Assembly: GCF_025148125.1 (NCBI RefSeq)
Contig: NZ_CP102267.1
Span: forward strand, 1,436,501-1,500,500
DNA from: Blautia wexlerae DSM 19850
Lineage (GTDB): Bacteria > Bacillota > Clostridia > Lachnospirales > Lachnospiraceae
Reading direction: 5' to 3'
DNA length: 64,000 nucleotides
The notes below the pieces were generated by a model, which saw only the letters and a program-made list of their open reading frames with translations, was not told where the DNA came from and did not search any database. Every line of letters starts with the position of its first letter. The first letter of the stretch is position 1. Of the stretch, positions 1 to 8,655 are shown piece after piece. A program made the translations under genes and the position numbers.

Positions 1-564
1 TTTAATACAGGACTCTTTAATTACTATTATCAGCCGATATATGCGTATTTTATTCCCAATCTGGTCCCGGACAGGCAGCCCTGGTTTCTGGATGGCTTTT
101 ATACAGAATACTATTTGTTAAAAGAAGGAATCACCTGTCTGCCGGAAAAGGCATGCTATGTGGAAAATCCGTCAGATCTTGTGTTTGATACAAAACTTCC
201 GGTAATCCCACAGTACGAGCATATTTTCGGGGATGAGGAAAATGCTGCCCGTCTTCCAAAGGAAGTACGTGACAGCAGCATGAAAATGCAGTTGTTTGAC
301 GGCGCGCTGAAACAGACAAAAAGAATGCTTGAGGCAGATTACAGGACGGCAATTCCACAGTATTATAATCACTCAATCCAGCTGCTGCTCCCAATCTGTC
401 TCCGTCATCCGGGAAAACCCGACCTTGCACTGGCGTGTATGAAAACTTCGGACGGAAGCAAATATCTGGGGCGTACCTGCCTGACTCTCAGAATGGCCTA
501 TCATAATGCCAGGCTCCTTGCAAGGGTGGACCGAAGCTGGCTGATGACTTCTGTATCTGCCTGA
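1..564 (+). CDS. DUF3825 domain protein, C-terminal part (truncated by window edge)
   Basis: The reading frame is open from the first base to the TGA at 562-564, so only the last 187 residues or so are visible. The start motif FNTGL followed by IYAYF, the block QPWFLDGFYTEY, and the closing block LTLRMAYHNARLLARVDRSWL match my memory of DUF3825. Those proteins often carry an N-terminal LOTUS or OST-HTH-like RNA-binding domain, which would lie outside the window. The biochemical role of the family is unknown. A TTG at 115 could be called as a start, but the upstream residues are clearly part of the domain, so I treat the gene as partial. A sigma-A type promoter follows four bases after the stop. 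Confidence 0.7.
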   Translation, partial: FNTGLFNYYYQPIYAYFIPNLVPDRQPWFLDGFYTEYYLLKEGITCLPEKACYVENPSDLVFDTKLPVIPQYEHIFGDEENAARLPKEVRDSSMKMQLFDGALKQTKRMLEADYRTAIPQYYNHSIQLLLPICLRHPGKPDLALACMKTSDGSKYLGRTCLTLRMAYHNARLLARVDRSWLMTSVSA

Positions 565-567
565 GGT

Positions 568-596
568 TTGACATGTGTGGTTCGCTTTGATATATT
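568..596 (+). promoter_or_regulatory. Sigma-A promoter for the acyltransferase gene
   Basis: A perfect TTGACA at 568-573 and TATATT at 591-596 are separated by 17 bases. It lies just after the DUF3825 stop and about 120 bases ahead of the acyltransferase start. Confidence 0.6.
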
Positions 597-679
597 ATAG
601 CAGCGAAGCGGATGATTTTATCTGTCTGACTGAAATGATGTCAGGTTAGATATTTTTACGGATTATTCTGCTGCTATAG
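595..679. repeat. Imperfect palindrome between DUF3825 gene and acyltransferase
   Basis: The arms TATAGCAGC (595-603) and GCTGCTATA (671-679) enclose an inner hairpin around 620-651 (ATCTGTCTGAC pairing with GTCAGGTTAGAT). The outer arms resemble those of the palindromes at 6017-6088 and 34704-34810. I regard it as a possible distant member of the same intergenic repeat family. Confidence 0.45.
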
Positions 680-713
680 ATGAAACAACAGAAAAAGGTG
701 GGTGAGAAATCAA

Positions 714-1736
714 ATGCGAAATAAAAGTCTGGATGCTGTAAAGGCCATTGCTGCGTGCCTGGTGGTATGCATCCATGTAAGCTTTCCGGGACAGGCCGGG
801 CAGCTTGTAAAAGTACTGGCAAGATGTGCGGTGCCGTTTTTCTTTATGGTATCCGGGTATTTCTGTTATTATCAAAATTGCAATGCCTCAAAAAGAATAT
901 TGTCTAAAATCCTGCATATCATGAAGCTTTTTGCAGTTTCAGTTGTGTTTTATTTTATCTGGGAATGTTTTATGAAAGCCTGGAATGGGGAGAGAGTATG
1001 GACATGGATAAAAGGGCTTGTGAGTACAGAGCATCTGAAGGAATTTTTCGTGTACAACAGTACTTCTCCGGTAAGAGCACATTTATGGTTTCTTCCTGCA
1101 TTAATTTACTGTTATCTGCTTGCTCTCCTGATTGAAAAATGGAGAATGCGTAAGGCTGCATATTGTATGGCACCTGTATTGCTGGCAATACTTTTATGGA
1201 GAGCGGAGTTTTGTGTCTTTTTTGACAGATTTTATCACACTATGGAATACAGAAACTTTCTGTTTACAGGAATGAGCTTTTTCCTTACAGGTCAGATGAT
1301 CCATGAATATCAGGATAAGATAGTATGCAAACGTCTGGAGCAATGGATGCAATGGGGATTGAAAGCAGGGATGAGTTTCGGTGTGGCACTCAGCATGATG
1401 GAATATGCTTTCCGGGGGGCTGGAGAAATTTACACAGGAAATTGTGTTGCAGTGATCTGTCTGTTTCTGTGGCTTATTTTATATGGAAGGGAAATAAATT
1501 TTCCCTCTGTACTGGTGGAAACCGGAAGAAAATATGCGTTCCTGATCTATCTTCTTCATCCGGCGATGTCAGACCTTCTGAAAAAATGTTCAGAAGGTCT
1601 GGGAGTCAGCAACTGTCAGATTTATTTTTGGCTGCGTCCGGTTTTGGTATATATGCTGACAGTGGTGACAGTTTCTGGCATATCTGCGGTCTCTGCGTAT
1701 GCAAGGCAAAATATTTTGCAGAATGATCATGTATAG
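714..1736 (+). CDS. Acyltransferase family 3 membrane protein
   Basis: The protein has 340 residues and multiple hydrophobic segments. The N-terminal LDAVKAIAACLVVCIH block, with the family histidine, and the following AVPFFFMVSGYF block are typical of acyltransferase family 3 (OafA/WecH-like). These enzymes acetylate or otherwise acylate surface polysaccharides from the membrane. An in-frame GTG at 702 overlaps the ribosome site AGGTGGG (696-702), so ATG 714 is the better start. It stands alone behind its own promoter. The acceptor molecule cannot be read from the sequence. Confidence 0.8.
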   Translation: MRNKSLDAVKAIAACLVVCIHVSFPGQAGQLVKVLARCAVPFFFMVSGYFCYYQNCNASKRILSKILHIMKLFAVSVVFYFIWECFMKAWNGERVWTWIKGLVSTEHLKEFFVYNSTSPVRAHLWFLPALIYCYLLALLIEKWRMRKAAYCMAPVLLAILLWRAEFCVFFDRFYHTMEYRNFLFTGMSFFLTGQMIHEYQDKIVCKRLEQWMQWGLKAGMSFGVALSMMEYAFRGAGEIYTGNCVAVICLFLWLILYGREINFPSVLVETGRKYAFLIYLLHPAMSDLLKKCSEGLGVSNCQIYFWLRPVLVYMLTVVTVSGISAVSAYARQNILQNDHV

Positions 1737-1770
1737 TCAGGGTATGAAAATCCGGAATGAATTTTGGCTG

Positions 1771-1798
1771 CGTTACTGAGAATGGAATGAACAGTAAC
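1771..1798. repeat. CGTTACTG-N13-CAGTAAC inverted repeat, copy 1
   Basis: CGTTACTG (1771-1778) and CAGTAAC (1792-1798) flank a 13-base spacer. The same arms with the same spacer length occur at 16230-16258. A further TGAACAGTTAC follows at 1921, as it does near the second copy. Function unknown; possibly an operator or a small dispersed repeat. Confidence 0.5.
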
Positions 1799-1967
1799 AT
1801 AGTAACGTTATCTTCAGGAACCGCGGGAATTATAACTGTTCACATAATGGAAAATGTGATATAGTAATCAGTAAATCTTATGAACGTAACCGTCCGGTGT
1901 TTCGCAGAATGGCGGACTGCTGAACAGTTACCGAAAACCATTATGCAGAAAATACAAAGGAGAGAGA

Positions 1968-2708
1968 ATGGCAGATAAAAATCAGGACAAGAACCAGAGT
2001 AAGAACAGAGCAGAACAGGCAGAAGAGCACGATGAAAGCGTGCTGAATCCGGAGATTAAGAATGAATCGGATTTGTCAAAGAAGGAAAGACGTCTGATTG
2101 AGAAAGAAAAATTAAAGGGAATGGGGCCAAAGAAAAAGCTGGAATATATCTGGATGTATTATAAACCGGCTATTTTCGGAGTGATCGCAGTGATTGCTCT
2201 TATATTCGGAATAAAGGATTACTATGAACAGTCCAAAATAAAAACAGTTCTGTCCATGACAGTGGTAAATTCAATGGCAAATGATACGGAAACTCCTGAG
2301 CAGAAAATCAAAGAAACACTTGGGTACAAAGATGATCCCTATAGCAAAGTAGAGATAGGCGTGAATCTTACTACGGACTCTGAAATGGCAGAATTTGATT
2401 ATAATGCACAGATGGCTTATGTGGCACAGATCCAGGCAGGTTCCATTGATATTATGGTTATGCCGGAGAAGCTTTATCAGACTTTGAAGAAGAATGAGCC
2501 ATTTGCAGATTTGAAGGAATTGATGGGTGAGGAAGCTTTTGAGAAGTTTGGAATGCAGACAGATACTACGCACATTTCCATTACTGACAGTGAGCTTGAA
2601 CAGGAATTAGGTGTAATCTACGATCCTGTATGCATTGCAGTGCCGTATTCAGCACCGAATCAGGAGAACGCAGTAAAATGGATAAAAAGTCTTGACAGCA
2701 GGAAATAA
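1968..2708 (+). CDS. Conserved single-pass membrane protein of unknown function
   Basis: The protein has 246 residues. It begins with a charged, Lys/Glu-rich cytoplasmic stretch of about 65 residues, then one hydrophobic segment around residues 68-85 (AIFGVIAVIALIFGIKDYY). The rest is predicted to be extracytoplasmic. The C-terminal part contains IDIMVMPEKLYQTL and DPVCIAVPYS, which recall substrate-binding-like folds, but I do not recognise a named family. AAAGGAGAGAGA precedes the ATG. No operon partner is evident; the MATE gene follows after 150 bases. Confidence 0.65.
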   Translation: MADKNQDKNQSKNRAEQAEEHDESVLNPEIKNESDLSKKERRLIEKEKLKGMGPKKKLEYIWMYYKPAIFGVIAVIALIFGIKDYYEQSKIKTVLSMTVVNSMANDTETPEQKIKETLGYKDDPYSKVEIGVNLTTDSEMAEFDYNAQMAYVAQIQAGSIDIMVMPEKLYQTLKKNEPFADLKELMGEEAFEKFGMQTDTTHISITDSELEQELGVIYDPVCIAVPYSAPNQENAVKWIKSLDSRK

Positions 2709-2724
2709 ATTGTGATATGTTTAT

Positions 2725-2750
2725 CACACCAAAACTGGTGTGGATTTTTC
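2725..2750 (+). terminator. Short hairpin with T-rich tail
   Basis: CACACC (2725-2730) pairs with GGTGTG (2737-2742), followed by GATTTTTC. The stem is short, so this is a weak candidate for the end of the preceding gene. Confidence 0.35.
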
Positions 2751-2858
2751 AGTCTTGTGACAAACATGAACTCTTTTCGCCGCACGATTATCATACAGCA
2801 ATGTAGAGATAATTGTGTGGCGTTTTTTGTTGCAATGAAACAGAGAAAGGAAAAAAGA

Positions 2859-4196
2859 ATGAACAATACTTTTATGAAGAAAAAACCGATTCTGCCGCTT
2901 CTGGCATCTATGGCAATGCCTATGGTACTGTCTATGCTGGTGAATTCACTGTACAACATCGTAGACAGCTTTTTTGTGGCAAAGATCAGTGAGCAGGCGA
3001 TGACAGCTCTGTCTCTGGTATTTCCTGTACAGAACTTTATTAATGCAGTTGCCATTGGTTTCGGTGTGGGAATCAATGCACAGATTTCTTTTCAACTGGG
3101 AGCAAAAAATATTAAAAATGCGAATATAGCAGCTACCCATGGTATGCTCTTTAATATTATCCATGGAATTATTTTTACAGTAATCTGTATTCCGTTTATG
3201 CCTGTATTTCTCAGTATGTTTACAAAAGAGCAGGAAGTGATCTCATCTGGTGTGCAGTATTCAACCATTGCATTTGCATTTTCCACAGTGATCATGATCA
3301 GCCTGTCCTTCGAAAAGATTTTTCAGGCTGTGGGCAGAATGAAACTGACAATGATCAGCCTGATGATCGGTTGTATTTCCAATATTATCCTGGATCCGCT
3401 GCTGATTTTCGGAGTGGGGATTTTTCCGGAAATGGGGATCAGAGGTGCAGCACTGGCAACTGGTCTTGGCCAGGTATTTACAGTTATTGTATATCTGATC
3501 GCATATAAGAAGTGTAGTATTCCGGTGGAGATCAGCAGGAAATATCTGGAACTTAACAGGAACCTGGACGGGAAGCTGTATATGGTAGGGATTCCCGCAA
3601 TCCTGAATATTGCCCTGCCGTCAGTTCTGATCTCTTTCCTGAATCAGATATTATCGGCTTTTTCCGGAAGCTATGTAGTGGTTCTGGGAATCTATTATAA
3701 GCTTCAGACTTTTTTGTATCTGCCTGCAAGCGGCATTGTCCAGGGAATGCGCCCGTTGATAGGATATAATTACGGAGCAGGAGAAATAAAGAGGGTAAAG
3801 AAACTTTTTGGGATTTCTGTGCTTCTGAATGGTATGATCATGCTGGCAGGAACGATCATCTGCTTTACAGCATCAGAGACATTGATGGGAATGTTTACTG
3901 AGAACCCGGAAACTGTAAGATTTGGCACTGCAGCATTACAGATTATCAGTATCGGGTTTATCCCATCTGCCATCTCTGTTACAGCTTCCGGTGCATTAGA
4001 AGGACTGAGCAAAGGTGCTCAGTCCCTGGTGATTTCGTTATTAAGATATATTATAGTGATCATTCCGGCAGCTTATCTGCTGTGCTATTTTGCCGGGGCA
4101 GATGCTGTGTGGAATGCGTTCTGGATCTGTGAATTTATAACAGCAGTGGTAGTAGGTATCGGGATAAAGTATTACTGGAACCGTCTGCTGCAGTAG
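2859..4196 (+). CDS. MATE family multidrug/toxin exporter
   Basis: The protein has 445 residues and about twelve hydrophobic segments in two homologous halves. Key blocks are the N-terminal SMAMPMVLSMLVNSLYNIVD and the glycine-rich GFGVGINAQISFQLGA. MATE proteins export cationic or other small molecules in exchange for sodium or protons. The open frame extends back to a GTG at 2712. The ATG at 2859, eight bases after GAAAGGA, gives the usual family length and N terminus, so I chose it. The natural substrate is unknown. Confidence 0.85.
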   Translation: MNNTFMKKKPILPLLASMAMPMVLSMLVNSLYNIVDSFFVAKISEQAMTALSLVFPVQNFINAVAIGFGVGINAQISFQLGAKNIKNANIAATHGMLFNIIHGIIFTVICIPFMPVFLSMFTKEQEVISSGVQYSTIAFAFSTVIMISLSFEKIFQAVGRMKLTMISLMIGCISNIILDPLLIFGVGIFPEMGIRGAALATGLGQVFTVIVYLIAYKKCSIPVEISRKYLELNRNLDGKLYMVGIPAILNIALPSVLISFLNQILSAFSGSYVVVLGIYYKLQTFLYLPASGIVQGMRPLIGYNYGAGEIKRVKKLFGISVLLNGMIMLAGTIICFTASETLMGMFTENPETVRFGTAALQIISIGFIPSAISVTASGALEGLSKGAQSLVISLLRYIIVIIPAAYLLCYFAGADAVWNAFWICEFITAVVVGIGIKYYWNRLLQ

Positions 4197-4219
4197 ACGA
4201 TAGTGATAAAGCTGCTAAG

Positions 4220-5920
4220 TCAGGCTGCGCCTGCTTCGGCAGCATCAGCATCAGACTCTGCCTCTGCGGCATTTTCGTCAGTAACGTCTTCGGCATCGGA
4301 ATTGCCTATGCCGCTGAGAATATAAGTGATGACTTCGTCCGGAACGCCTGCATTGGACAGGTTGTCCATAAGTGTAGTGGGGTCGAGTGTAGCTGCGTAG
4401 GCACTCATATCATCTTCATTGGTTACGTCATAAACATCGCCCAGAGCCGTAAGATCCGGAATTTTAACAGATTCGCCTGTACCGGAAGTAACAGTGAAGC
4501 TTCCGAGAGTACTGCCTGCACTTTCAACGGACAGTGCAACAGAACCGGAATCTTTTGCTGAATTTAAATCTAATACAAGTGCAAAGTTCTCGAGCATGGA
4601 AAGAGAAGAATCTGTATCTTCTGAAGAATCAGCAGGGAAGGTGATAGTATAGTTACCGTTTAAGTAACCTTCTTTTGCAGATTCGGTGTCGTAGTCTTTA
4701 ACTTCGATAACAGCTGCGGCTGTATCATCCTGAGAAATTTTATAGGTTCCGTTTAATTTACCGCCATTAATCTGACCGGATCCGGACAGGGAGAGTGTGC
4801 CGGAATCATCTGTTTCAATGGAGAGAAGATAGCCAAAGTCTGAGCCGTCCCTGGTCATCTGCCAGTTCAGAACAGGAGTTATTTTATCACCTTCCTGAAA
4901 CTCAATTTTACGTCCTGCAATTCTGCCGGTCTCATCAACCCAGATTCTGGTGTTGAGATGAGAATCATCGGAATCACCGGTATCTGCATCTTTCAGAAAA
5001 TCAAGACCGTCTTCTACAGCTTTGGTAAAGCTTTCGTGCAGGTCCTCGTTACTTGAGAGTTTCTCTGTCCAGGTATCGAGGATGTTCTCAATATCACTGT
5101 CTGATTTTGCTTCTTCCAGGATTGCAGTTGCAGTTTTTACAGCGTCTTCGGCTGAAATCTGGCCTTCATATACTGTACAGTCCTGACTGATATCACCTGC
5201 TGTCAGAGTTTCCTGACTGCTTTCGCCTTCTGTTACATTGTCAAAAAGCATAGATCCGTATTTATCCAGAAGTGTTTCTACTACAGAAGCTTCTGGAGCT
5301 GCTGCTGACAGATCAGACATCATGGAAACAGTCAGGCTGAGACTGTCAGAGTAAGCGGAAGCGAAATTGTCTGTCGGAATATCTGCATCTGAATCATCAG
5401 GGGTTAATTCTTCAAGATCATTTTCAATATTGGCAGCCTGCTGGTCTGCGGCTTCTTTCAGATTGGTCTTGAAATATTTATCAGAGAGTTCAGGGATGCG
5501 CATATAAATATCCTGGCTGTCCGGATCAAGATAATATTCCAGAGTACAGATTTCATTATCATTAAGAAGGACCTTCATCAGAATACCTTCTTTTCCTTCT
5601 GTAAAAGAAATATCATTGGAAAGTGTGATATTGTCCAGCCAGGAGACATCAAATGGTGCGACAAACCCCAGCAGTGAGCGTCCGGAATCTTCAAATTTCA
5701 GAATCATGTCACTCTGCATTCCTGACATCAGAGACTGGCTTTCCTCTATAGATGTAGCGTAAGAAGATGCCATTTCTGTGACCTTTTTTGCCCATGCATC
5801 TTTTTCAATGGAAGCGTAACTGTCTGCTGCAAATGCTGTAGATGGAATTGCAGCAGTACCAAGAAGTGCTGCAGTACAGATAGCGGTTGTTTTTCTTAAC
5901 CATTTTTTCCTTGTTTTCAT
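4220..5920 (-). CDS. Secreted acidic protein of unknown function
   Basis: The protein has 566 residues. A clear signal peptide (KTRKKWLRK, then a hydrophobic core ending PSTAFA) should be cut before ADSYA. The mature chain is strongly acidic and rich in Asp, Ser and Thr. The tail after about residue 545 is low-complexity (Ala, Glu, Asp), and there is no LPxTG or transmembrane anchor. The middle has beta-rich blocks (SLSGSGQINGGKLNGTYKIS), which could be a lipoprotein-like barrel or surface domain. AAGGAGG precedes the start. I cannot assign a family with confidence. It stands alone, divergent from the PLP enzyme gene. Confidence 0.7.
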   Translation of the reverse strand: MKTRKKWLRKTTAICTAALLGTAAIPSTAFAADSYASIEKDAWAKKVTEMASSYATSIEESQSLMSGMQSDMILKFEDSGRSLLGFVAPFDVSWLDNITLSNDISFTEGKEGILMKVLLNDNEICTLEYYLDPDSQDIYMRIPELSDKYFKTNLKEAADQQAANIENDLEELTPDDSDADIPTDNFASAYSDSLSLTVSMMSDLSAAAPEASVVETLLDKYGSMLFDNVTEGESSQETLTAGDISQDCTVYEGQISAEDAVKTATAILEEAKSDSDIENILDTWTEKLSSNEDLHESFTKAVEDGLDFLKDADTGDSDDSHLNTRIWVDETGRIAGRKIEFQEGDKITPVLNWQMTRDGSDFGYLLSIETDDSGTLSLSGSGQINGGKLNGTYKISQDDTAAAVIEVKDYDTESAKEGYLNGNYTITFPADSSEDTDSSLSMLENFALVLDLNSAKDSGSVALSVESAGSTLGSFTVTSGTGESVKIPDLTALGDVYDVTNEDDMSAYAATLDPTTLMDNLSNAGVPDEVITYILSGIGNSDAEDVTDENAAEAESDADAAEAGAA

Positions 5921-6016
5921 AAAGGGCCTCCTTCTGTTCTGTTATGAATCTTATGTAGTGGAATTACATTTCAGGACATTCATTTTCAGATATGTCGTTT
6001 GACTGAAATAATAATC

Positions 6017-6088
6017 TATAGCAGTCCTTGTAAATGATTTTTCAAATACGCTCTATATTAAGATGCATTATTTTAGAGGATTGCTATA
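6017..6088. repeat. TATAGCA-type palindromic repeat, copy A
   Basis: TATAGCAGTCCT (6017-6028) and AGGATTGCTATA (6077-6088) match in 11 of 12 positions as inverted arms. On the complement the arm reads on into AAAATAATGCAT, like the element at 34704-34810. It occupies the AT-rich gap between the secreted protein and the PLP enzyme. Confidence 0.5.
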
Positions 6089-6241
6089 TATCAATTTTAC
6101 CAGATAAAGATAGAAAAAGCTATGTTTTTTCGACAATATGGAAAAAGATGTTGATTTTAGACTAAATTATTTCTATAGAAAAATAACAAAATATAGAAAA
6201 AAACTATATGTGTATATAAATAATTGATATAAGAAAATTTA

Positions 6242-6270
6242 TTGACAGATTTATGTGAAAAATATATACT
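6242..6270 (+). promoter_or_regulatory. Sigma-A promoter for the PLP enzyme gene
   Basis: TTGACA (6242-6247) and TATACT (6265-6270) are 17 bases apart. A second candidate, TTGATT (6151-6156) and TATAGA (6174-6179), lies upstream. The stretch 5921-6379 otherwise holds only the palindrome above. I found no SAM riboswitch or T-box in the leader. Confidence 0.6.
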
Positions 6271-6379
6271 ACTATTCATATCGAAACACTATGAAATTGC
6301 TAAAAACAGGGAAACGATATATCACAGAAAACATACCGTTAGTCCGGAGATTATTATATTTTACAAGGGGAATATGCTC

Positions 6380-7615
6380 ATGGAATTTCAGACTAAATTA
6401 TTACACGGAAAAGCAGTAGACAATTATGCGAATGGTTCAACAGTGCCGCCTATCAGCCTGGCAAATGCTTTTGCATATGAATCTTCAGAACAGTTGGAAA
6501 AAGTATTCCAGAATCGGGCACCGGGATTTGCATATACCAGGATTGCGAATCCGACAGTAGATGCGTTTGAGCGAAGAGTAAATGAATTAGAAGGCGGGAT
6601 TGGAGGTGTAGCCTGTTCCTCCGGAATGTCAGCGGTTACATTATCATTACTTAATATCCTGCAGGCAGGGGATGAGGTAATCGCAGGAAGTGCATTGTTC
6701 GGAGGTACACTGGATCTGCTTCATGATCTGGAGGCATTCGGAATCAAAGTACATTTTATACCGAGGGTAGAGAAGGCGCTGATCGAGCCGTTTCTTACAG
6801 ATAAGACCAGAGCAGTGTTTGGCGAAATAGTAGGAAATCCAGCACTGAATGTAATGGATGTCCGGGAAACAGCAGATTTTCTTCATGGAAAAGGAGTGCC
6901 GCTGATCGTAGACAGCACAACTTCGACTCCTTATCTGCTTAATCCGATTCAGTACGGTGCGGATGTAGTGGTGCATTCTACTTCTAAATATATAAATGGA
7001 AGTGGAGATGCCATCAGTGGAATTATCATTGACAGCGGAAACTTTTCCTGGAGTCCGGAACGTTATCCGGGAATGAAGGAATATAAGAAATACGGAAAGT
7101 TTGCTTATCTTGTGAAACTGAGAAACGGAATCTGGCGAAACATGGGCGGCTGTCTGGCTCCGATGAACGCTTATCTGAATATTATCGGAATGGAGACACT
7201 TGGTCTTCGTATGGAGCGGGTCTGTAATAACGCTTTCCGGCTTGCCCAGGCACTGGAGAAGCTGGAAGGTGTATCTGTCAACTATCCGCTGCTGGAGTCC
7301 AGTCCATATCATGAACTGGCAGAAAAACAGCTTAGTGGAAAGGGTGGAGCGATTCTGACTATCCGTGCAGGTTCCAAAGAACGGGCATATAAGCTGATCA
7401 ATCATCTGAAATATGTAAAGATTGCAACCAATATTGGTGATGTGAGAACTCTGGTGATTCATCCGGCGTCTACAATTTATATCCACAGTACGCCGGAGGC
7501 AATGGAAGAGGCTGGAGTGTACGACGACACAATCCGTATCAGTGTGGGTATCGAAGATATAAAAGATTTGATACAGGATTTCACAGAGGCAGTGGAGAGC
7601 CTTGGAGAAGAATAA
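6380..7615 (+). CDS. Cys/Met metabolism PLP-dependent enzyme (sulfhydrylase/gamma-lyase family)
   Basis: The protein has about 411 residues and belongs to the trans-sulfuration PLP enzymes. Visible marks are the cofactor phosphate region GVACSSGMSAVT, the FAYTRIANPT substrate block, and the Schiff-base lysine in VVHSTSKYINGSG. The long insert after the lysine fits O-acetylhomoserine sulfhydrylase (MetY) better than cystathionine synthases, but a methionine gamma-lyase is possible. The upstream TTG at 6242 is a -35 box rather than a start. AAGGGG at 6365-6370 is well spaced for ATG 6380; ATG 6374 would be too close. The gene is monocistronic with a strong terminator. Confidence 0.8.
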   Translation: MEFQTKLLHGKAVDNYANGSTVPPISLANAFAYESSEQLEKVFQNRAPGFAYTRIANPTVDAFERRVNELEGGIGGVACSSGMSAVTLSLLNILQAGDEVIAGSALFGGTLDLLHDLEAFGIKVHFIPRVEKALIEPFLTDKTRAVFGEIVGNPALNVMDVRETADFLHGKGVPLIVDSTTSTPYLLNPIQYGADVVVHSTSKYINGSGDAISGIIIDSGNFSWSPERYPGMKEYKKYGKFAYLVKLRNGIWRNMGGCLAPMNAYLNIIGMETLGLRMERVCNNAFRLAQALEKLEGVSVNYPLLESSPYHELAEKQLSGKGGAILTIRAGSKERAYKLINHLKYVKIATNIGDVRTLVIHPASTIYIHSTPEAMEEAGVYDDTIRISVGIEDIKDLIQDFTEAVESLGEE

Positions 7616-7717
7616 TTCATAATATACACATTATCAGGCGCTTTGGTCGGAACATGATAGTAACCGGACAGAGGCGCTGGTTTAAAAACAGAATAACTGA
7701 CAGACAGTCAGAGACAA

Positions 7718-7784
7718 GAGAAGCCCCGGAAGTTCAGGAGTGTCCAGTTAAGTGGAACTCGATGATCTTCCGGGCTTCTTTTTG
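7718..7784 (+). terminator. Intrinsic terminator after the PLP enzyme gene
   Basis: The arms AGAAGCCCCGGAAG (7718-7732) and CTTCCGGGCTTCT (7767-7779) pair with one bulged base and are followed by a T run. A smaller stem sits in the loop. Confidence 0.75.
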
Positions 7785-7860
7785 CAGCAAAATTTTTTCA
7801 GATATTGAATCTGTTTCCGAAACCGTTTCGTTATAAAAAATAGCGGTTAAAAATTAACAA

Positions 7861-8655
7861 CTATCTGCGTGCGCGTTTTTCAATCAGTCCGAGGAGTCCG
7901 TACAGGATAATAGCGATGATGCACAGAATGATAATGGACATCAGTACCCAGGTAAGCTTAAAGGTCTGGCTGGAATAGATGATCAGGTAGCCAAGCCCTT
8001 TTCTGGCACCGATAAATTCGCCTATGATAACACCAACCAGACACAGACCAATATTAACTTTCATAACACTGAGCAGTAACGGCACAGAAGACGGAAGAAT
8101 AATCTTCATAAGCTTTTCTTTCTTCCCACCGCCCAGCGTCTCAATCAGCTTCAGTTTTTCCGGGTCAGCTTCGCCAAAACCTGTATACAGATTCAAAATC
8201 GAACCAAAGATAGCAACCGACATACCGCAGACAATAATCGTCCGTTCGTTGGCACCAAGCCATACAATAAGCAAAGGTGCCAGAGCAGATTTCGGAAGGC
8301 TGTTCAGTACTACGAGATAAGGCTCTGTGATCTTCGCAAGTCTGGGACAGGTCCACAGCAGAACTGCCATCCCTGCACCCAGAACAACAACGAACAGAAA
8401 ACTGACCAGTGTTTCCGTAATTGTAACAGAGAGATGGGGAAAAATAGAGCCGTCTCTGCACATACTGCAGAAGCTGTGCCAGATCATTACCGGACTGCTG
8501 AAGATAAAAGAATCGATCAGCCCGGTCCTGGCGGAGATTTCCCACAACACCAGAAAGAAAAGAAGAATAAATATCCGCAAAAAAAGAACAAGTTTCTTTT
8601 CTCTTTTCTGATGTCGGATATACTGTTGCTGATGATATGAGATTTCAGACATCAT
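7861..8655 (-). CDS. ABC transporter permease, NitT/TauT (SsuC/ThiX-like) family
   Basis: The protein has 264 residues and about six membrane segments. The EAA loop shows as NSLPKSALAPLLIVWLGANE, where the ATPase docks. The family imports sulfonates, nitrate, taurine or thiamine precursors. Its start overlaps the end of the ATPase gene by 11 bases, which implies translational coupling. No substrate-binding protein gene lies beside the pair, so the substrate cannot be named. GGAGC precedes the ATG. Confidence 0.85.
   Translation of the reverse strand: MMSEISYHQQQYIRHQKREKKLVLFLRIFILLFFLVLWEISARTGLIDSFIFSSPVMIWHSFCSMCRDGSIFPHLSVTITETLVSFLFVVVLGAGMAVLLWTCPRLAKITEPYLVVLNSLPKSALAPLLIVWLGANERTIIVCGMSVAIFGSILNLYTGFGEADPEKLKLIETLGGGKKEKLMKIILPSSVPLLLSVMKVNIGLCLVGVIIGEFIGARKGLGYLIIYSSQTFKLTWVLMSIIILCIIAIILYGLLGLIEKRARR

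Noticed and set aside
2712..2858. GTG start giving a 494-residue MATE protein
   Set aside because: No ribosome site, and the extension is absent from the family. ATG 2859 follows GAAAGGA.
6242..6379. TTG start giving a 457-residue PLP enzyme
   Set aside because: The TTG is the first half of a TTGACA promoter box, and the extra residues do not resemble the family. ATG 6380 has a proper ribosome site.
6277..6379. SAM riboswitch or T-box before the Cys/Met enzyme
   Set aside because: No S-box core and no T-box sequence were found in the leader.
6647..7486. A 279-codon open frame antisense to the PLP enzyme
   Set aside because: It is a shadow of a strongly conserved gene, with no family resemblance.
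7654..7836. A 60-codon frame after the PLP enzyme
   Set aside because: Most of it is the terminator hairpin.
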